Source: Bacteroidota bacterium (GTDB lineage: Bacteria > Bacteroidota > Ignavibacteria > Ignavibacteriales > Ignavibacteriaceae). From it: a DNA stretch of 39,635 nt. Shown here in pieces: positions 16,513 through 25,955 of the stretch; position 1 is the first letter of the stretch; each line of letters begins with the position of its first letter. The notes under the pieces are model-generated. The model was given only the letters and a program-made list of their open reading frames with translations, did not search any database and had not been told where the DNA came from. The position numbers and the translations under genes were made by a program. Location of the stretch: the NCBI GenBank assembly GCA_021824145.1, contig JAKALM010000021.1, forward strand, positions 1 through 39,635, in the 5' to 3' direction.

Positions 16513-17970
16513 TTAATCAATCTTAGGAATTTTACCCAATACATCTTCAATTGTTAGATTTTTAATTTCACCAAGATTTAACTTTTTTATTCCATCTTCT
16601 ATTTTTGACCTATCACCTACTACAACAACAATCATCTGATCTGGTAAAATATATTTTTGCGCAGCTTTATCAATAACATCGGCATTCAATTTTAAAACAT
16701 TTGATATGTAATCATTGAAATAATTTTCGGGCAGATTGTACTCTACCATTGATTCTATTCCATAAGCTATATTTGCCACTGTTTGAAAATTATTAGGATA
16801 GCTTAGCGCAATATAATTTTTACCTCGATTTATTTCGTCTTCAGATATTGGATTTCTAATTCCATTAAGTTCATTAAAAAATTCTGTCAACGATTTGTCG
16901 GTTACTTCTGTCTGCACAGAAGATGTCGCAATAAATGGGCCAGCAGCTTCTCTGAAATCAAAATATGAATGAGCTCCATAAGTATAACCATGCTTTTCAC
17001 GGAGATTCATATTTATTCTAGATGAAAATGAGCCGCCAAGAATAGCATTCATAACATTTATTGCATTAAAATCCTCATTTGTTCTTGGAACTCCAACTCT
17101 GCCAATATATATTACTGATTGAGGAGCGCCGGGTTTGTCAATTAAATAAACAATACGTTTAGCAACTTGAGGTGCATCATTTAGTTTTTCTATTTTGACT
17201 TCACCTTTTTGCCAACTGCCAAAAGCTGATTCTAACTTAGATTTCAGCTCATTTTTACTTATATCTCCAACAGCAACTATAAAAGCATTGTTTGATTTGA
17301 AATATTTATCATGGAAATTTTTCAAATTATTACTGGTAAAACTTTTAATAGAACTTTCATTTCCAAAAGATGACCTGCCATAAGGATAATCTTTACCGAA
17401 AAGTAATTTGTTAAAAGCAACACTTGCAATTATAGTAGGCTGATCGTGCCACTGCATTAAAGAAGTTAATCTTTCTTTTTGCTTTCTTGCCAGTTCTTTT
17501 GCAGGGAAATCTGGTCGAAGAATAATATCAGATAGTATCTTTAATGCATCATCAAATTTAGAATACGGCGTGTGAAGCGAAATGCTTGAAAAGTGATAAC
17601 CTGCTGCTGATCTAATTCTTACACCAAGGAAATCAATTGCGTCGGAAAGTTCAAGCGAACTTTTATTTGCCGCTCCTTCCATTAGCATATCCATTGCCAT
17701 ACTTGCTTCCCCGGCTTTATCTTTGGGGTCATTCACAGTGCCAGCATGTATTACAACATTCAACTGTACTAATGGGACCTGGTGTTTTTCCATCAAATAA
17801 ACTTTTAAACCATTCGAAAGTTCGAAATTCTGAATTGATGGAAGATTTAATTTCGATGGCGGAGGTAATTTAGGCGGTTCGTTCCTATTAACATCTTGAG
17901 CTAATGAATTATTAAACATAACTGATAACAAAATAAAATTAATGATAAAAAATATTTTTAGGTTTTTCAT
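16513..17970 (-). CDS. M16-family zinc peptidase homologue, non-catalytic partner
   Basis: A 485-residue secreted M16 protein with a signal peptide (to about residue 24, NNSLAQ). It has the two M16 halves, but the zinc motif HxxEH is absent: where it should be, the sequence reads KAGEASMAMDMLMEGA. The C-terminal half keeps the substrate-binding stretch LREKHGYTYGAHSYF. This is the usual pattern of the inactive subunit in two-gene M16 peptidases. The catalytic partner lies immediately upstream with one base between them, and the two products very likely form a periplasmic heterodimer. The stop lies nine bases from the terminator hairpin. Confidence 0.9.
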   Translation of the reverse strand: MKNLKIFFIINFILLSVMFNNSLAQDVNRNEPPKLPPPSKLNLPSIQNFELSNGLKVYLMEKHQVPLVQLNVVIHAGTVNDPKDKAGEASMAMDMLMEGAANKSSLELSDAIDFLGVRIRSAAGYHFSSISLHTPYSKFDDALKILSDIILRPDFPAKELARKQKERLTSLMQWHDQPTIIASVAFNKLLFGKDYPYGRSSFGNESSIKSFTSNNLKNFHDKYFKSNNAFIVAVGDISKNELKSKLESAFGSWQKGEVKIEKLNDAPQVAKRIVYLIDKPGAPQSVIYIGRVGVPRTNEDFNAINVMNAILGGSFSSRINMNLREKHGYTYGAHSYFDFREAAGPFIATSSVQTEVTDKSLTEFFNELNGIRNPISEDEINRGKNYIALSYPNNFQTVANIAYGIESMVEYNLPENYFNDYISNVLKLNADVIDKAAQKYILPDQMIVVVVGDRSKIEDGIKKLNLGEIKNLTIEDVLGKIPKID

Positions 17971-17971
17971 C

Positions 17972-19339
17972 TTATCTCAACTCTCCTTTCTGAGAAACTG
18001 CTAGATCAAGTTTGCCTTTAGGAACAATACTTAATATTACTCTTCCATTATCCGGTAAATAAGTTTGTGTCATTGCTTGAATATCTCCTGGACTTAAAGC
18101 TTTGTAACGAGCTAGATCTTCATTAAAATAATCAGGATTGCCGGTATAGTAATAATAATCATTCAACAAATCAGCTTTCCCGCCGAAACCGCCAGGACGC
18201 TCTAAACGATCTAAGAATGAAGCTTCATATTGATTAACTGCACGCTGAACTTCTCTTTGTTCAGGCGGATTATTTTTGATTTTATCAATTTCTTCTTGAA
18301 TAACTTTTTTCAGTTCATCAAGATTGTGACCAGCTCTTGCAGTTGCAATAATCATAAATTGAGAAGATAATTTGCTGGAATTTTGCGACGCACTAACATC
18401 TTGAGCAATTTGCAAATCATAAACTAATCTTTTGTAAAGTCTCGAACTTTTTCCACCACTTAAAATGCTGCCCAGGATATCAAGCTCAGCATCGCCAGGA
18501 GCGAATCTTTGCGGCGAAATCCAAACCATATATAACCGCGGCAATTGAACTTTGTCTTCAAGAGTTACTATTTTTTCTTCAGTTAATTTTGTAGCTACTG
18601 GATTTTGTGGAGGAACCGGTTTACCTGCTGGAATTTTTCCGAACCATTTTTCAACAAGCTTAATAGTTTCTGAAGGATTTATATCGCCTGCAATTGAAAG
18701 GCTAGCGTTATTAGGAACGTAATATGTTTTGAAAAATTGGACAACATCTTCATAAGATGCTGCACTCAAATCTTCCATTGACCCGATTGTCGTCCAACTG
18801 TATGGATGTCCGGCAGGATATAAATTTTTATAAATTGTCTCCCAAGCTAAACCATAAGGACGATTTTCATAACTTTGCCTTCTTTCATTTTTAACAACGC
18901 TTCGCTGAGCATCAACGCTTTGAGGAGACATTGCATCAACTAGAAATCCCATTCTATCAGAATCCAGATATAATGGAAGTTCCAGAGCATTAGAAGGTAC
19001 GTCTTCAAAATAATTCGTTCTGTCTTCGTTGGTTGAGCCGTTATTATCTCCGCCAGCAGTTTCAAGAAGTTTATCAAACTCGCCTTGCTTAACATGTCCG
19101 GAACCCATGAACATTAAGTGCTCGAATAAATGAGCAAAACCAGTTCTACCAGGTTTTTCATAACCAGAACCGACATGATACCAAATATTAACTCCAACTG
19201 TTGGCGTAGAATGATCTTCATGCAGTATAACATTTAAACCATTTGGCAGCACATATCTGATGAATGGGATGCTAATTTGTTTTTCCTGCGCAGAAAGAGA
19301 AATACACATAACTAAAAATAAAAACAGAAAAGATTTCAT
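17972..19339 (-). CDS. M16-family zinc peptidase, catalytic subunit
   Basis: A 455-residue secreted zinc metallopeptidase (pitrilysin/insulinase family) with a signal peptide ending LSAQE. The inverted zinc motif HLFEH is at residues 70-74, followed about 75 residues later by the downstream acidic region (DAQRSVVKNERRQSYENRP). This is the order of active M16B enzymes. It precedes the non-catalytic homologue by one base in the same direction. It probably degrades peptides in the periplasm; no specific substrate can be read from the sequence. The ATG at 19337-19339 follows AGAGGG. Confidence 0.92.
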   Translation of the reverse strand: MKSFLFLFLVMCISLSAQEKQISIPFIRYVLPNGLNVILHEDHSTPTVGVNIWYHVGSGYEKPGRTGFAHLFEHLMFMGSGHVKQGEFDKLLETAGGDNNGSTNEDRTNYFEDVPSNALELPLYLDSDRMGFLVDAMSPQSVDAQRSVVKNERRQSYENRPYGLAWETIYKNLYPAGHPYSWTTIGSMEDLSAASYEDVVQFFKTYYVPNNASLSIAGDINPSETIKLVEKWFGKIPAGKPVPPQNPVATKLTEEKIVTLEDKVQLPRLYMVWISPQRFAPGDAELDILGSILSGGKSSRLYKRLVYDLQIAQDVSASQNSSKLSSQFMIIATARAGHNLDELKKVIQEEIDKIKNNPPEQREVQRAVNQYEASFLDRLERPGGFGGKADLLNDYYYYTGNPDYFNEDLARYKALSPGDIQAMTQTYLPDNGRVILSIVPKGKLDLAVSQKGELR

Positions 19340-19596
19340 TATTCCCTCTTTTCTTTAAGTTAATTTATGAATTTAATTAATTATAATTTAAAATTGGTTT
19401 TCCTTTTCCCATTTATAACTATTTTCATTTTTGCGTTCAACTTAATTAAATTTTTATAGAAATAAAATATGGGTTTTAAAATAGGTAGATAAAAAGTAAA
19501 CTTGAAACAGAATATTATAAGAATAAGTTTTGTTATTTTTGTATTGTGATAGTTATTGAATTTTTTATAAAGCAAAAAATTATTGGGATTATTTTA

Positions 19597-19860
19597 ATGA
19601 AGACTTTAAAATTTGCAACGAATATAAAAAACACTGATAATATTGAAAGCTTGAAGAATCAATTTAAAGGAATTAGTGGAGTTATTGATTGGAATGTAGA
19701 TTTAGAAAAACCTGAGAAAGTTCTAACAATAAAAGTAGAAAATATATCTAGTGAAACTATTGCTAAACAACTCTTTGCTGCTGGAATTAGAAGTCAAGAA
19801 ATAATTTCTCCGTGGAAAAAAGCAGCTAAAAGATTATTCTTAAGAGATTGTTGCAGTTAA
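19597..19860 (+). CDS. Small HMA-like (ferredoxin-fold) protein lacking the CxxC motif
   Basis: An 87-residue protein starting at the ATG at 19597; an in-frame start at 19546 would add a poor hydrophobic leader. The sequence MKTLKFATNIKNTDNIESLK...GVIDWNVDLEKPEKVLTIKVE...IAKQLFAAGI has the beta-alpha-beta-beta-alpha-beta rhythm of heavy-metal-associated domains. The metal-binding CxxC of the first loop is replaced by KNTDN. Instead, a Cys pair sits at the very C-terminus (RDCCS). A SHOCT protein follows 27 bases later. A role in metal handling is inferred from the fold; metal binding is uncertain. Confidence 0.65.
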   Translation: MKTLKFATNIKNTDNIESLKNQFKGISGVIDWNVDLEKPEKVLTIKVENISSETIAKQLFAAGIRSQEIISPWKKAAKRLFLRDCCS

Positions 19861-19887
19861 TTTAAATAAGTAAAAGGAAAACGTAAC

Positions 19888-20112
19888 ATGTTTAATGAAT
19901 TCTTTTGGGGTGGAATTTGGTTTGCGTGGATTTTTCGTTTAGTATTTATTGGTTTAATAGTTTGGTTAATTATTCATGCTTTGAGCAACAATAAAACAGA
20001 TATAAATACATTTAATCAACCAGAAACTGCTTTAGACATTTTGAAGAAAAGATATGCTAAAGGAGAAATCACAAAAGAGCAATTTGATCAGATAAAAAAA
20101 GATATTCAATAA
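19888..20112 (+). CDS. SHOCT-domain small membrane protein
   Basis: A 74-residue protein: one Trp/Phe-rich membrane helix (residues 5-31), a short linker, then a C-terminal SHOCT motif (ALDILKKRYAKGEITKEQFDQIKKDI, about residues 47-73). Such proteins are common in metal and envelope-stress contexts, with no fixed function. It lies 27 bases after the HMA-like gene in the same direction and has a clear AAAGGAAAA ribosome-binding site. Confidence 0.8.
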   Translation: MFNEFFWGGIWFAWIFRLVFIGLIVWLIIHALSNNKTDINTFNQPETALDILKKRYAKGEITKEQFDQIKKDIQ

Positions 20113-20160
20113 AATTTCTGTTTTGTAAATATCTAATCTTATTTGTTGATTATGCCAATT

Positions 20161-20397
20161 TTAGAAAACTGATAACGTACTTTTGTATTCTGGATTTTTA
20201 ATTTTTGTCAAGTACAATTCTGCTTTTTTAATTTCGCCGCGTAAAGTATATAAATGATAAAGATCAGAATAACTTCTGTCCCGATCTAAATCACTCTCAT
20301 AATTTTCTTTGTCTTTAATACTTTTAGTAACCATAAAAGAGTTTAATAATTCAATTTCGATCCCTGTTATATTATGATCGAAAATTGTCTCCATCAT
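20161..20397 (-). CDS. Hypothetical 78-residue protein
   Basis: A short Asp/Glu/Lys-rich, probably helical protein with no signal or membrane segment. I do not recognise a family; the C-terminal half (LYHLYTLRGEIKKAELYLTKI) looks like one TPR-type helical hairpin. Support for it being real is the AAGGAG Shine-Dalgarno sequence four bases before the first of two ATG codons (20397, 20394). It converges with the SHOCT gene and stands alone. Confidence 0.45.
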   Translation of the reverse strand: MMETIFDHNITGIEIELLNSFMVTKSIKDKENYESDLDRDRSYSDLYHLYTLRGEIKKAELYLTKIKNPEYKSTLSVF

Positions 20398-20621
20398 TCC
20401 ACTCCTTTCATTTAGAACAATTTAAATGAATCCAAAAGAACAAAAACTTTATGCTAATAATTTAATTATATAGTTTCATTATTATTAGAACTAATTCTGC
20501 AGAACAAATTTTAATCAACATTCTTATTTCAAATTTAATTTTTTATTTCAAACTGTCTATGGAAAATTAATGGGATGATCTTTAAATCAAAGAAGTATGA
20601 AATAATAATAAAAGTAAAATA

Positions 20622-22124
20622 TTAATAACTAGAAGTAAATGATGCCAACAATACAAGTATACCATCAGAAATATCTTCTGTGGATTTTGATGATCCAAGA
20701 AAGTTATTAACCAAAAAAGAAAATACTAATTCTTCGCCGCTAGCTGTTGTTACATAGCCTGATAATGCTCTAACATTTGAAATTGTACCTGTTTTTGCTC
20801 TAACATTTCCTTGCGCTTTAGTTCCTTTCATTCTGTTTTGAAGTGTACCATCTTCTCCAGCAATTGGAAGTGCGTCAAACCAATAATTTTTATTTGGACT
20901 AGTCCACATTGCTGACAAAATTTTCACAATCTGCGCCGGACTTATATAATCGTATCTCGAAAGTCCAGACCCGTCCATGTACCTATATGAATTTGGTTTA
21001 ATTCCAAAATTTTCTAGAACTTCACTTACATATTTTTTACCAGCATTAAATGTTCCTTTCTTTTCTTTTTCCCAGCCAATAACTCTAGGCAAAGTTTCAG
21101 CATATAAATTCTGGCTTCTTTTCATCATAACTTTTATAATTTCTTTTAGCGGCGCTGATTCATGTTTATCAATTATTTTAAAATCTTCCGGTTTATGATT
21201 CCAAATTCCAAGCTCAGTTGATGTTACAGCATTGCCATTAACTTTTATTTCAGATTCTTGTAAAACTTCTTTAAAAACTGTAACATAAAAAAGCGAAGGA
21301 TTTGTAATTGTTGGTGATATTTGAAACTCTTTGCTTCCAGCAATAACATTTCCACTTAAAATTATTTCATTTGTTCCTACATGCCGTGAATAATTTATTT
21401 CATTTCTACCAGTTTCGCTGATAGTTAATTTGTTTATAATTTTATAATAATTACTTGGAAGATTTGGTTTGATTACCGCAGTTTTATTAATTGAATCTGG
21501 TGGATAAATATTTATATCAATATAATTTTCATTTAACTGCAAGGGGCTTATTTGGGCATAAGACCAAGAATCTAAACCATCAAAAGACCAGCCAAAGCCA
21601 AGGCTGTCATAAGAAAAAGTTTTATCGTCAGCAATAATATTTCCCTCAATATTTTTAATACCTTTTTCTTTTAACAATTCAGCCCAATTATAAAAAAGAT
21701 CTCGCGGGTCATTATAGAATTTAGTATATAAAGTTGGGTCACCATCACCAAAAACGATTAAATCGCCATGAAGAGTTGAATCTAAAATTTCTCCATCGGT
21801 GCATAAATCAGTTTCAAAAGTGAAATTAGGACCAAGCAATGTTAATGCAGCAGATGCAGTTGGAATTTTTTCATTTGATGCAGGCATAAACATTTTATTT
21901 TGGTTTTTTGAATACCATATTTTTCCTGTTTTTAGTGATTGAATTTGAATTCCCCAATTTGCTTCAGCAAAAGATGAATCATTTACTAAAGCATCAATTT
22001 TATTTTTCAGCATTAAAAATGAATTTTGTTTTTCTATTTGTGATGATTCTCCGCAACCAATAAAAATAAACAAGTATAAAATTGATGGAATTATTACAAA
22101 GATACTATTAAGAAAGTTTTTCAT
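20622..22124 (-). CDS. dacB: D-alanyl-D-alanine carboxypeptidase/endopeptidase, PBP4-like (peptidase S13)
   Basis: A 500-residue penicillin-binding protein acting on peptidoglycan cross-links in the periplasm. It has a lipoprotein-type signal (IFIGCGESS, Cys24). The S13 motifs are all present: SNEK (Ser83, Lys86) as SxxK in MPASNEKIPTASAA, SQN as SxN in MKRSQNLYAE, and KTG in RAKTGTISN. The long insertion between SxxK and SxN is characteristic of class C PBPs. It is the last gene of the minus-strand run after the response regulator, 63 bases downstream of it, and may be transcribed with it. Confidence 0.92.
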   Translation of the reverse strand: MKNFLNSIFVIIPSILYLFIFIGCGESSQIEKQNSFLMLKNKIDALVNDSSFAEANWGIQIQSLKTGKIWYSKNQNKMFMPASNEKIPTASAALTLLGPNFTFETDLCTDGEILDSTLHGDLIVFGDGDPTLYTKFYNDPRDLFYNWAELLKEKGIKNIEGNIIADDKTFSYDSLGFGWSFDGLDSWSYAQISPLQLNENYIDINIYPPDSINKTAVIKPNLPSNYYKIINKLTISETGRNEINYSRHVGTNEIILSGNVIAGSKEFQISPTITNPSLFYVTVFKEVLQESEIKVNGNAVTSTELGIWNHKPEDFKIIDKHESAPLKEIIKVMMKRSQNLYAETLPRVIGWEKEKKGTFNAGKKYVSEVLENFGIKPNSYRYMDGSGLSRYDYISPAQIVKILSAMWTSPNKNYWFDALPIAGEDGTLQNRMKGTKAQGNVRAKTGTISNVRALSGYVTTASGEELVFSFLVNNFLGSSKSTEDISDGILVLLASFTSSY

Positions 22125-22187
22125 TTTAAAAATTCCCTTTACCCAAATTTGAAATTATCTTAATAAAAATTTATTGAAAGTTAAAAA

Positions 22188-22598
22188 TTATGAGATATTT
22201 CTCTTTGTCTTTCTATTAAATACATTAATGATTGCTGCCATCATATCTTCATTTCGAATTGGCCTGCTGAGAAACTCGTCGACTCCAGCCTCAAATGCAT
22301 TTTTTTTATCTTGAGGAAAGACATGAGCCGAAATACAAATTATTGGAGCTTCCGAATATAATTCAGATTGACGCAACTCTTTTACAAGCTGTAAACCATC
22401 TTTTTGCCCTCGAAGAGAAATATCAACCAGAAATACTTCAAACTTATTTTTGCCGATCTGCTCGTTAAAAGTTTCTTCAGAATCGCAAATACTAATTTCA
22501 AATTTTCTTTTCAAATATGTTTCAATCAGTCTTTGATTTTCAAGATTGTCTTCAATAACTAAAAGCTTTGGCTTATATTCAATCGGTTCGGAGTTCAT
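22188..22598 (-). CDS. Single-domain response regulator
   Basis: A 136-residue receiver-only protein. The acidic pair is in LLVIEDN, the phosphoacceptor is Asp59 in VDISLR, and the conserved Thr/Ser position is Ser in ISAHVF. The normally invariant Lys of the FLxKP motif is Arg112 here (FLSRPI). With no output domain it must pass the signal by protein contact or phosphotransfer. It lies ten bases after a histidine kinase gene and completes a three-gene signalling cluster. The Lys-to-Arg change may weaken or alter phosphorylation. Confidence 0.9.
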   Translation of the reverse strand: MNSEPIEYKPKLLVIEDNLENQRLIETYLKRKFEISICDSEETFNEQIGKNKFEVFLVDISLRGQKDGLQLVKELRQSELYSEAPIICISAHVFPQDKKNAFEAGVDEFLSRPIRNEDMMAAIINVFNRKTKRNIS

Positions 22599-22608
22599 TC
22601 TGCCTCTC

Positions 22609-24312
22609 TTAATTTTGTTTTTTTATTTTCACTGTAAATGTTGTCCCTTTACCTTTTTTACTTTTTACAAAGATTTCGGCATTGTTTAATTCAATATATT
22701 TTTTTGTAAGTGCTAAACCCAATCCGTTACCTTCAAACCTTCTAGAATATCCAATTTCTTCTTGGGAAAAGGCTTCAAATAACTTTGGCAAATATTCTTC
22801 AGAAATTCCGATGCCCGTATCTGCAATTTCTACAAATATATTTTCATCATCTTGATGAAGATTTATTTCTACATTGCCATCAATTGTAAATTTTATTGCG
22901 TTATCAATTAAATTTTGGAATGCTTGAGTAAAAGTATAAACATCTCCAATAATCATACTTCTCTCATTATCAGTGTGAAAAAATAAATTAATATTTTTGC
23001 TTTCTAACGTGGTTTTAAATTCATTTATCAAATTATTAATTAAATTATATAAATTAATTTCTTCTCTAATCAATTCATAACCACCAGTTTGGACCAAAGA
23101 CATATTAAGAATCATGTCTATTGTCCGCATTAATCTTTTTCCACTGTTGTTGATTATTGTGAATTCCATTTCCAAATCTTTATTGAATTCATTTGTCAAT
23201 TTTTCTTTGATAAGTGAATTATAGCCCAAAATAATATTTAATGGAGTTCGAATCTCATGAGAAATTTGTGCTAGAAAAACAGATTTTAATTTATCAGAAG
23301 CTTCTGCTTTTTCTTTAGCATCTATTAATTCAATTTCAGCAAGTCTTCTTTCATGAATATCTCCAAAGGTCCCATATGTACCAGAAATATTAGAATTACT
23401 ATCAAATACAATTCTAGCATTCAATTCCATCCACCGATATGAATTATTTTTAGTTTTAACCCGCAGCTCAAATCTGCAAAATTTTTTTTTCTTGTAAATA
23501 ATAGAAATGAACTCGTCTGTAGATTTTCTTTTATCATCGGGATGAATAAAATCAAATATTGATTTCCCTAAACTTTCATTTATTTCATGTCCGGTTACTT
23601 CTTTCCAATATGGATTAAGAAGAGTAAAAACTCCCGAATCATCTGTCTTGAAAATAACTTCTCTTACATTCTGCACAACCGACCGATATTTTTCTTCACT
23701 TTCTTTAATTAATTCTTCGGCAATTTTATGCTCTGTTATATCAATTGCAGTTCCGATAAATCCAGCAAAAGATTGATCTGGGAGATATCTTGGAATTCCT
23801 TTGAATAAAATCCAGCGGTATTCGTTGTCATATCTTTTTAATCTGAATACAGTTTCAAATTCATTTTTCGAAAAAAACGAAGATGAATAAATAGATAAAA
23901 AACTATCAAAATCATCAGGGTGTATGTCTTTTTGCCATCTATTTCCTAGTTGTTCAATTAAGGATTTGCCTGTAAAATCCAGCCATGATTTATTGAAGTA
24001 AAAGAAAGAATTGTCAACTGCGCTTATCCAAATCATAATTGGTGCTGTGTCTGCAATTAGACTAAACCTTTCTTCACTTTCAATTAATGCTGATTCAAAC
24101 TTTTTTCTTTCGCCAATATCTTTAGATGAGTCTTCATTTGTTATTAAAATATCTGGTGATAGATCCGAAATTATTTTTAAGTATTCTTTTTCGTCAGAGG
24201 CGGTTCTAATTTGAAAATTGAAATCATTCTTTCTTAAAAGTGAATACAATTTAGAAATATCATTACTATTCTTATTGAAAACTAAAAGACAAAATTCATT
24301 TTTGTTATTCAT
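22609..24312 (-). CDS. PAS-domain sensor histidine kinase
   Basis: A 567-residue kinase with no membrane segments, so probably cytoplasmic. Residues 1-65 resemble a degenerate receiver-like domain (CLLVFNKNSNDISKLYSLL, DILITNEDS). Two PAS domains with PAC motifs follow (about 75-200 and 205-325). HisKA carries His352 in ISHEIRTPLN, and the ATPase domain has NLIDNAIKFT, DTGIGIS and GNGLGLAL. It starts eight bases after the stop of the other kinase and is followed by the response regulator, so all three are likely one operon. The input signal cannot be read from the sequence. Confidence 0.92.
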   Translation of the reverse strand: MNNKNEFCLLVFNKNSNDISKLYSLLRKNDFNFQIRTASDEKEYLKIISDLSPDILITNEDSSKDIGERKKFESALIESEERFSLIADTAPIMIWISAVDNSFFYFNKSWLDFTGKSLIEQLGNRWQKDIHPDDFDSFLSIYSSSFFSKNEFETVFRLKRYDNEYRWILFKGIPRYLPDQSFAGFIGTAIDITEHKIAEELIKESEEKYRSVVQNVREVIFKTDDSGVFTLLNPYWKEVTGHEINESLGKSIFDFIHPDDKRKSTDEFISIIYKKKKFCRFELRVKTKNNSYRWMELNARIVFDSNSNISGTYGTFGDIHERRLAEIELIDAKEKAEASDKLKSVFLAQISHEIRTPLNIILGYNSLIKEKLTNEFNKDLEMEFTIINNSGKRLMRTIDMILNMSLVQTGGYELIREEINLYNLINNLINEFKTTLESKNINLFFHTDNERSMIIGDVYTFTQAFQNLIDNAIKFTIDGNVEINLHQDDENIFVEIADTGIGISEEYLPKLFEAFSQEEIGYSRRFEGNGLGLALTKKYIELNNAEIFVKSKKGKGTTFTVKIKKQN

Positions 24313-24320
24313 AATGTTAT

Positions 24321-25955
24321 TTAATTTAAACTATTTTCTTCAATATTACTTTTAGTTTTATTTGCCTTTACAGTAAAAGAAATTTCTGTTCCCACTCCGA
24401 CTTCACTTTTCACGAAAATTTTTCCTCCATTTCTTTCTACAAATTCCTTTACTAAAATCAAACCTAATCCAGTTCCCTCTTCTTTGTTTGTCCCAGGTGT
24501 AGATTTTTTTGATTCAATTTTAAACAAATTATTCATTGTTTCCTTGTTCATTCCAATGCCACAATCTTTCACTGAAATTTTGATGAAAGATTGTGAATTC
24601 GATGCATCTATATATATTTTACCGCCAATATAACTAAATTTGATTGCGTTATTAATTAAATTTCTTAATATCGAATTAAACATTTCTTTATCCGCAAATA
24701 TTGAAAAATTATCATTAACATTATTTATAATCTTAATTTGCTTTTTCAACGTTGTACCTTCATAAAGAACTAAAATATCTTTAATCAATTCAGTTAAATT
24801 TAATTTGGTAGGATTGAAATCTTCAAGTCCGGTTTGGAATCTAGAATATTGTAATAAATTATTTAGCAGATTAAATGTTTTTCTGGTAGAATTGTATAAA
24901 GCTTCATAAATTTCTTGAAGTTCTTTTTTCTCCAAAGATTCATTTTGTTCTTTCAAGATTTCGGTAAATCCTAAAATAGAATTGAACGGACTTTTTAAAT
25001 CATGAGAAATGATTGAAAAAAATTTATCTTTTGAATTATTTAGTTCAACTAATTTCTCTGTATAATTTTTTCTCGTTTCTTCAATTATTTTTCTTTCAAT
25101 TACGCGTGAAATAGGAAATGAAACAAATTCAATTATTTGTTTAATATTTTCATCTAAAAATTTTTCTCTTTCATATTCTTTTATAACAATTACTCCAGCA
25201 ATATCTTCAAGAATTATTAAAGGAACTCCGAGCCAACCTTTAACTGAATAAAATGAAGGTAAGATTGTTCCGTCATTTATCTTTTCATTAATTTTTTTAT
25301 CATTTAATAACAAAGTTTTTTTTGTTTTTAAGACAAATTCGGTCAGTCCATTTCCGAATTTACGTTTTGCTGGTTTGGGATTATATTGGTCTTTATAATA
25401 AGGGAAAGATATATCTTGAGTTTGCTTATCATATAGAGCAACATAAAAATTTTTAATATCAACAATTTCCTTAACAATTCCATAAAGATAGTCGCAAGTT
25501 TCTTCCAATGTATTTATAGAATTATCAACTTGAAAAATTTTTAGAATAGCATTTTGAACAACAAACTTTTTAGCTGCTTCAATTTCATTAAAAATTACTT
25601 GGACAAATTTTTTCTTATTTAATTCTAATTGGAAAAATTGAAATTCAACATTAATAATGTTGCCATTAAACAAAACAATTTTACAAGGAATTTTTTCGCA
25701 ATAATTACCTTCGCTCTGAAATAAATTTAAATGAAAGTGAATTTTACTTTTAAAGTCTGGGTGAATGAGATCTAAAAATGAATCTGAAAATAGTTTTGCA
25801 TTTCCAATGCATAAGAAATCAGCAGCAGCTTTATTTAAATAGAAAATTTTATGCTGATTTAATAATATAATTTTATAAGGAATATTATCTAATATGTCTG
25901 TAAATAAATTATATGATGTTCCGGTTATTTCGGCGACTGTTTTCAATAAATACAA
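24321..25955 (-). CDS. PAS/GAF sensor histidine kinase
   Basis: A kinase of up to 544 residues: an N-terminal PAS-like domain (about 12-130), a GAF domain (about 150-290, with WLGVPLIILEDIAGVIVI), HisKA with His318 in ISHDLKSPFNSILG, and an HATPase domain with NLINNAIKFS, DCGIGM and GTGLGLIL. No membrane segment is visible. The start is uncertain: the longest frame begins at a TTG (25953-25955) without a clear Shine-Dalgarno sequence, and another TTG lies three codons later. It is the first gene of the kinase-kinase-regulator cluster. Confidence 0.9.
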   Translation of the reverse strand: MYLLKTVAEITGTSYNLFTDILDNIPYKIILLNQHKIFYLNKAAADFLCIGNAKLFSDSFLDLIHPDFKSKIHFHLNLFQSEGNYCEKIPCKIVLFNGNIINVEFQFFQLELNKKKFVQVIFNEIEAAKKFVVQNAILKIFQVDNSINTLEETCDYLYGIVKEIVDIKNFYVALYDKQTQDISFPYYKDQYNPKPAKRKFGNGLTEFVLKTKKTLLLNDKKINEKINDGTILPSFYSVKGWLGVPLIILEDIAGVIVIKEYEREKFLDENIKQIIEFVSFPISRVIERKIIEETRKNYTEKLVELNNSKDKFFSIISHDLKSPFNSILGFTEILKEQNESLEKKELQEIYEALYNSTRKTFNLLNNLLQYSRFQTGLEDFNPTKLNLTELIKDILVLYEGTTLKKQIKIINNVNDNFSIFADKEMFNSILRNLINNAIKFSYIGGKIYIDASNSQSFIKISVKDCGIGMNKETMNNLFKIESKKSTPGTNKEEGTGLGLILVKEFVERNGGKIFVKSEVGVGTEISFTVKANKTKSNIEENSLN

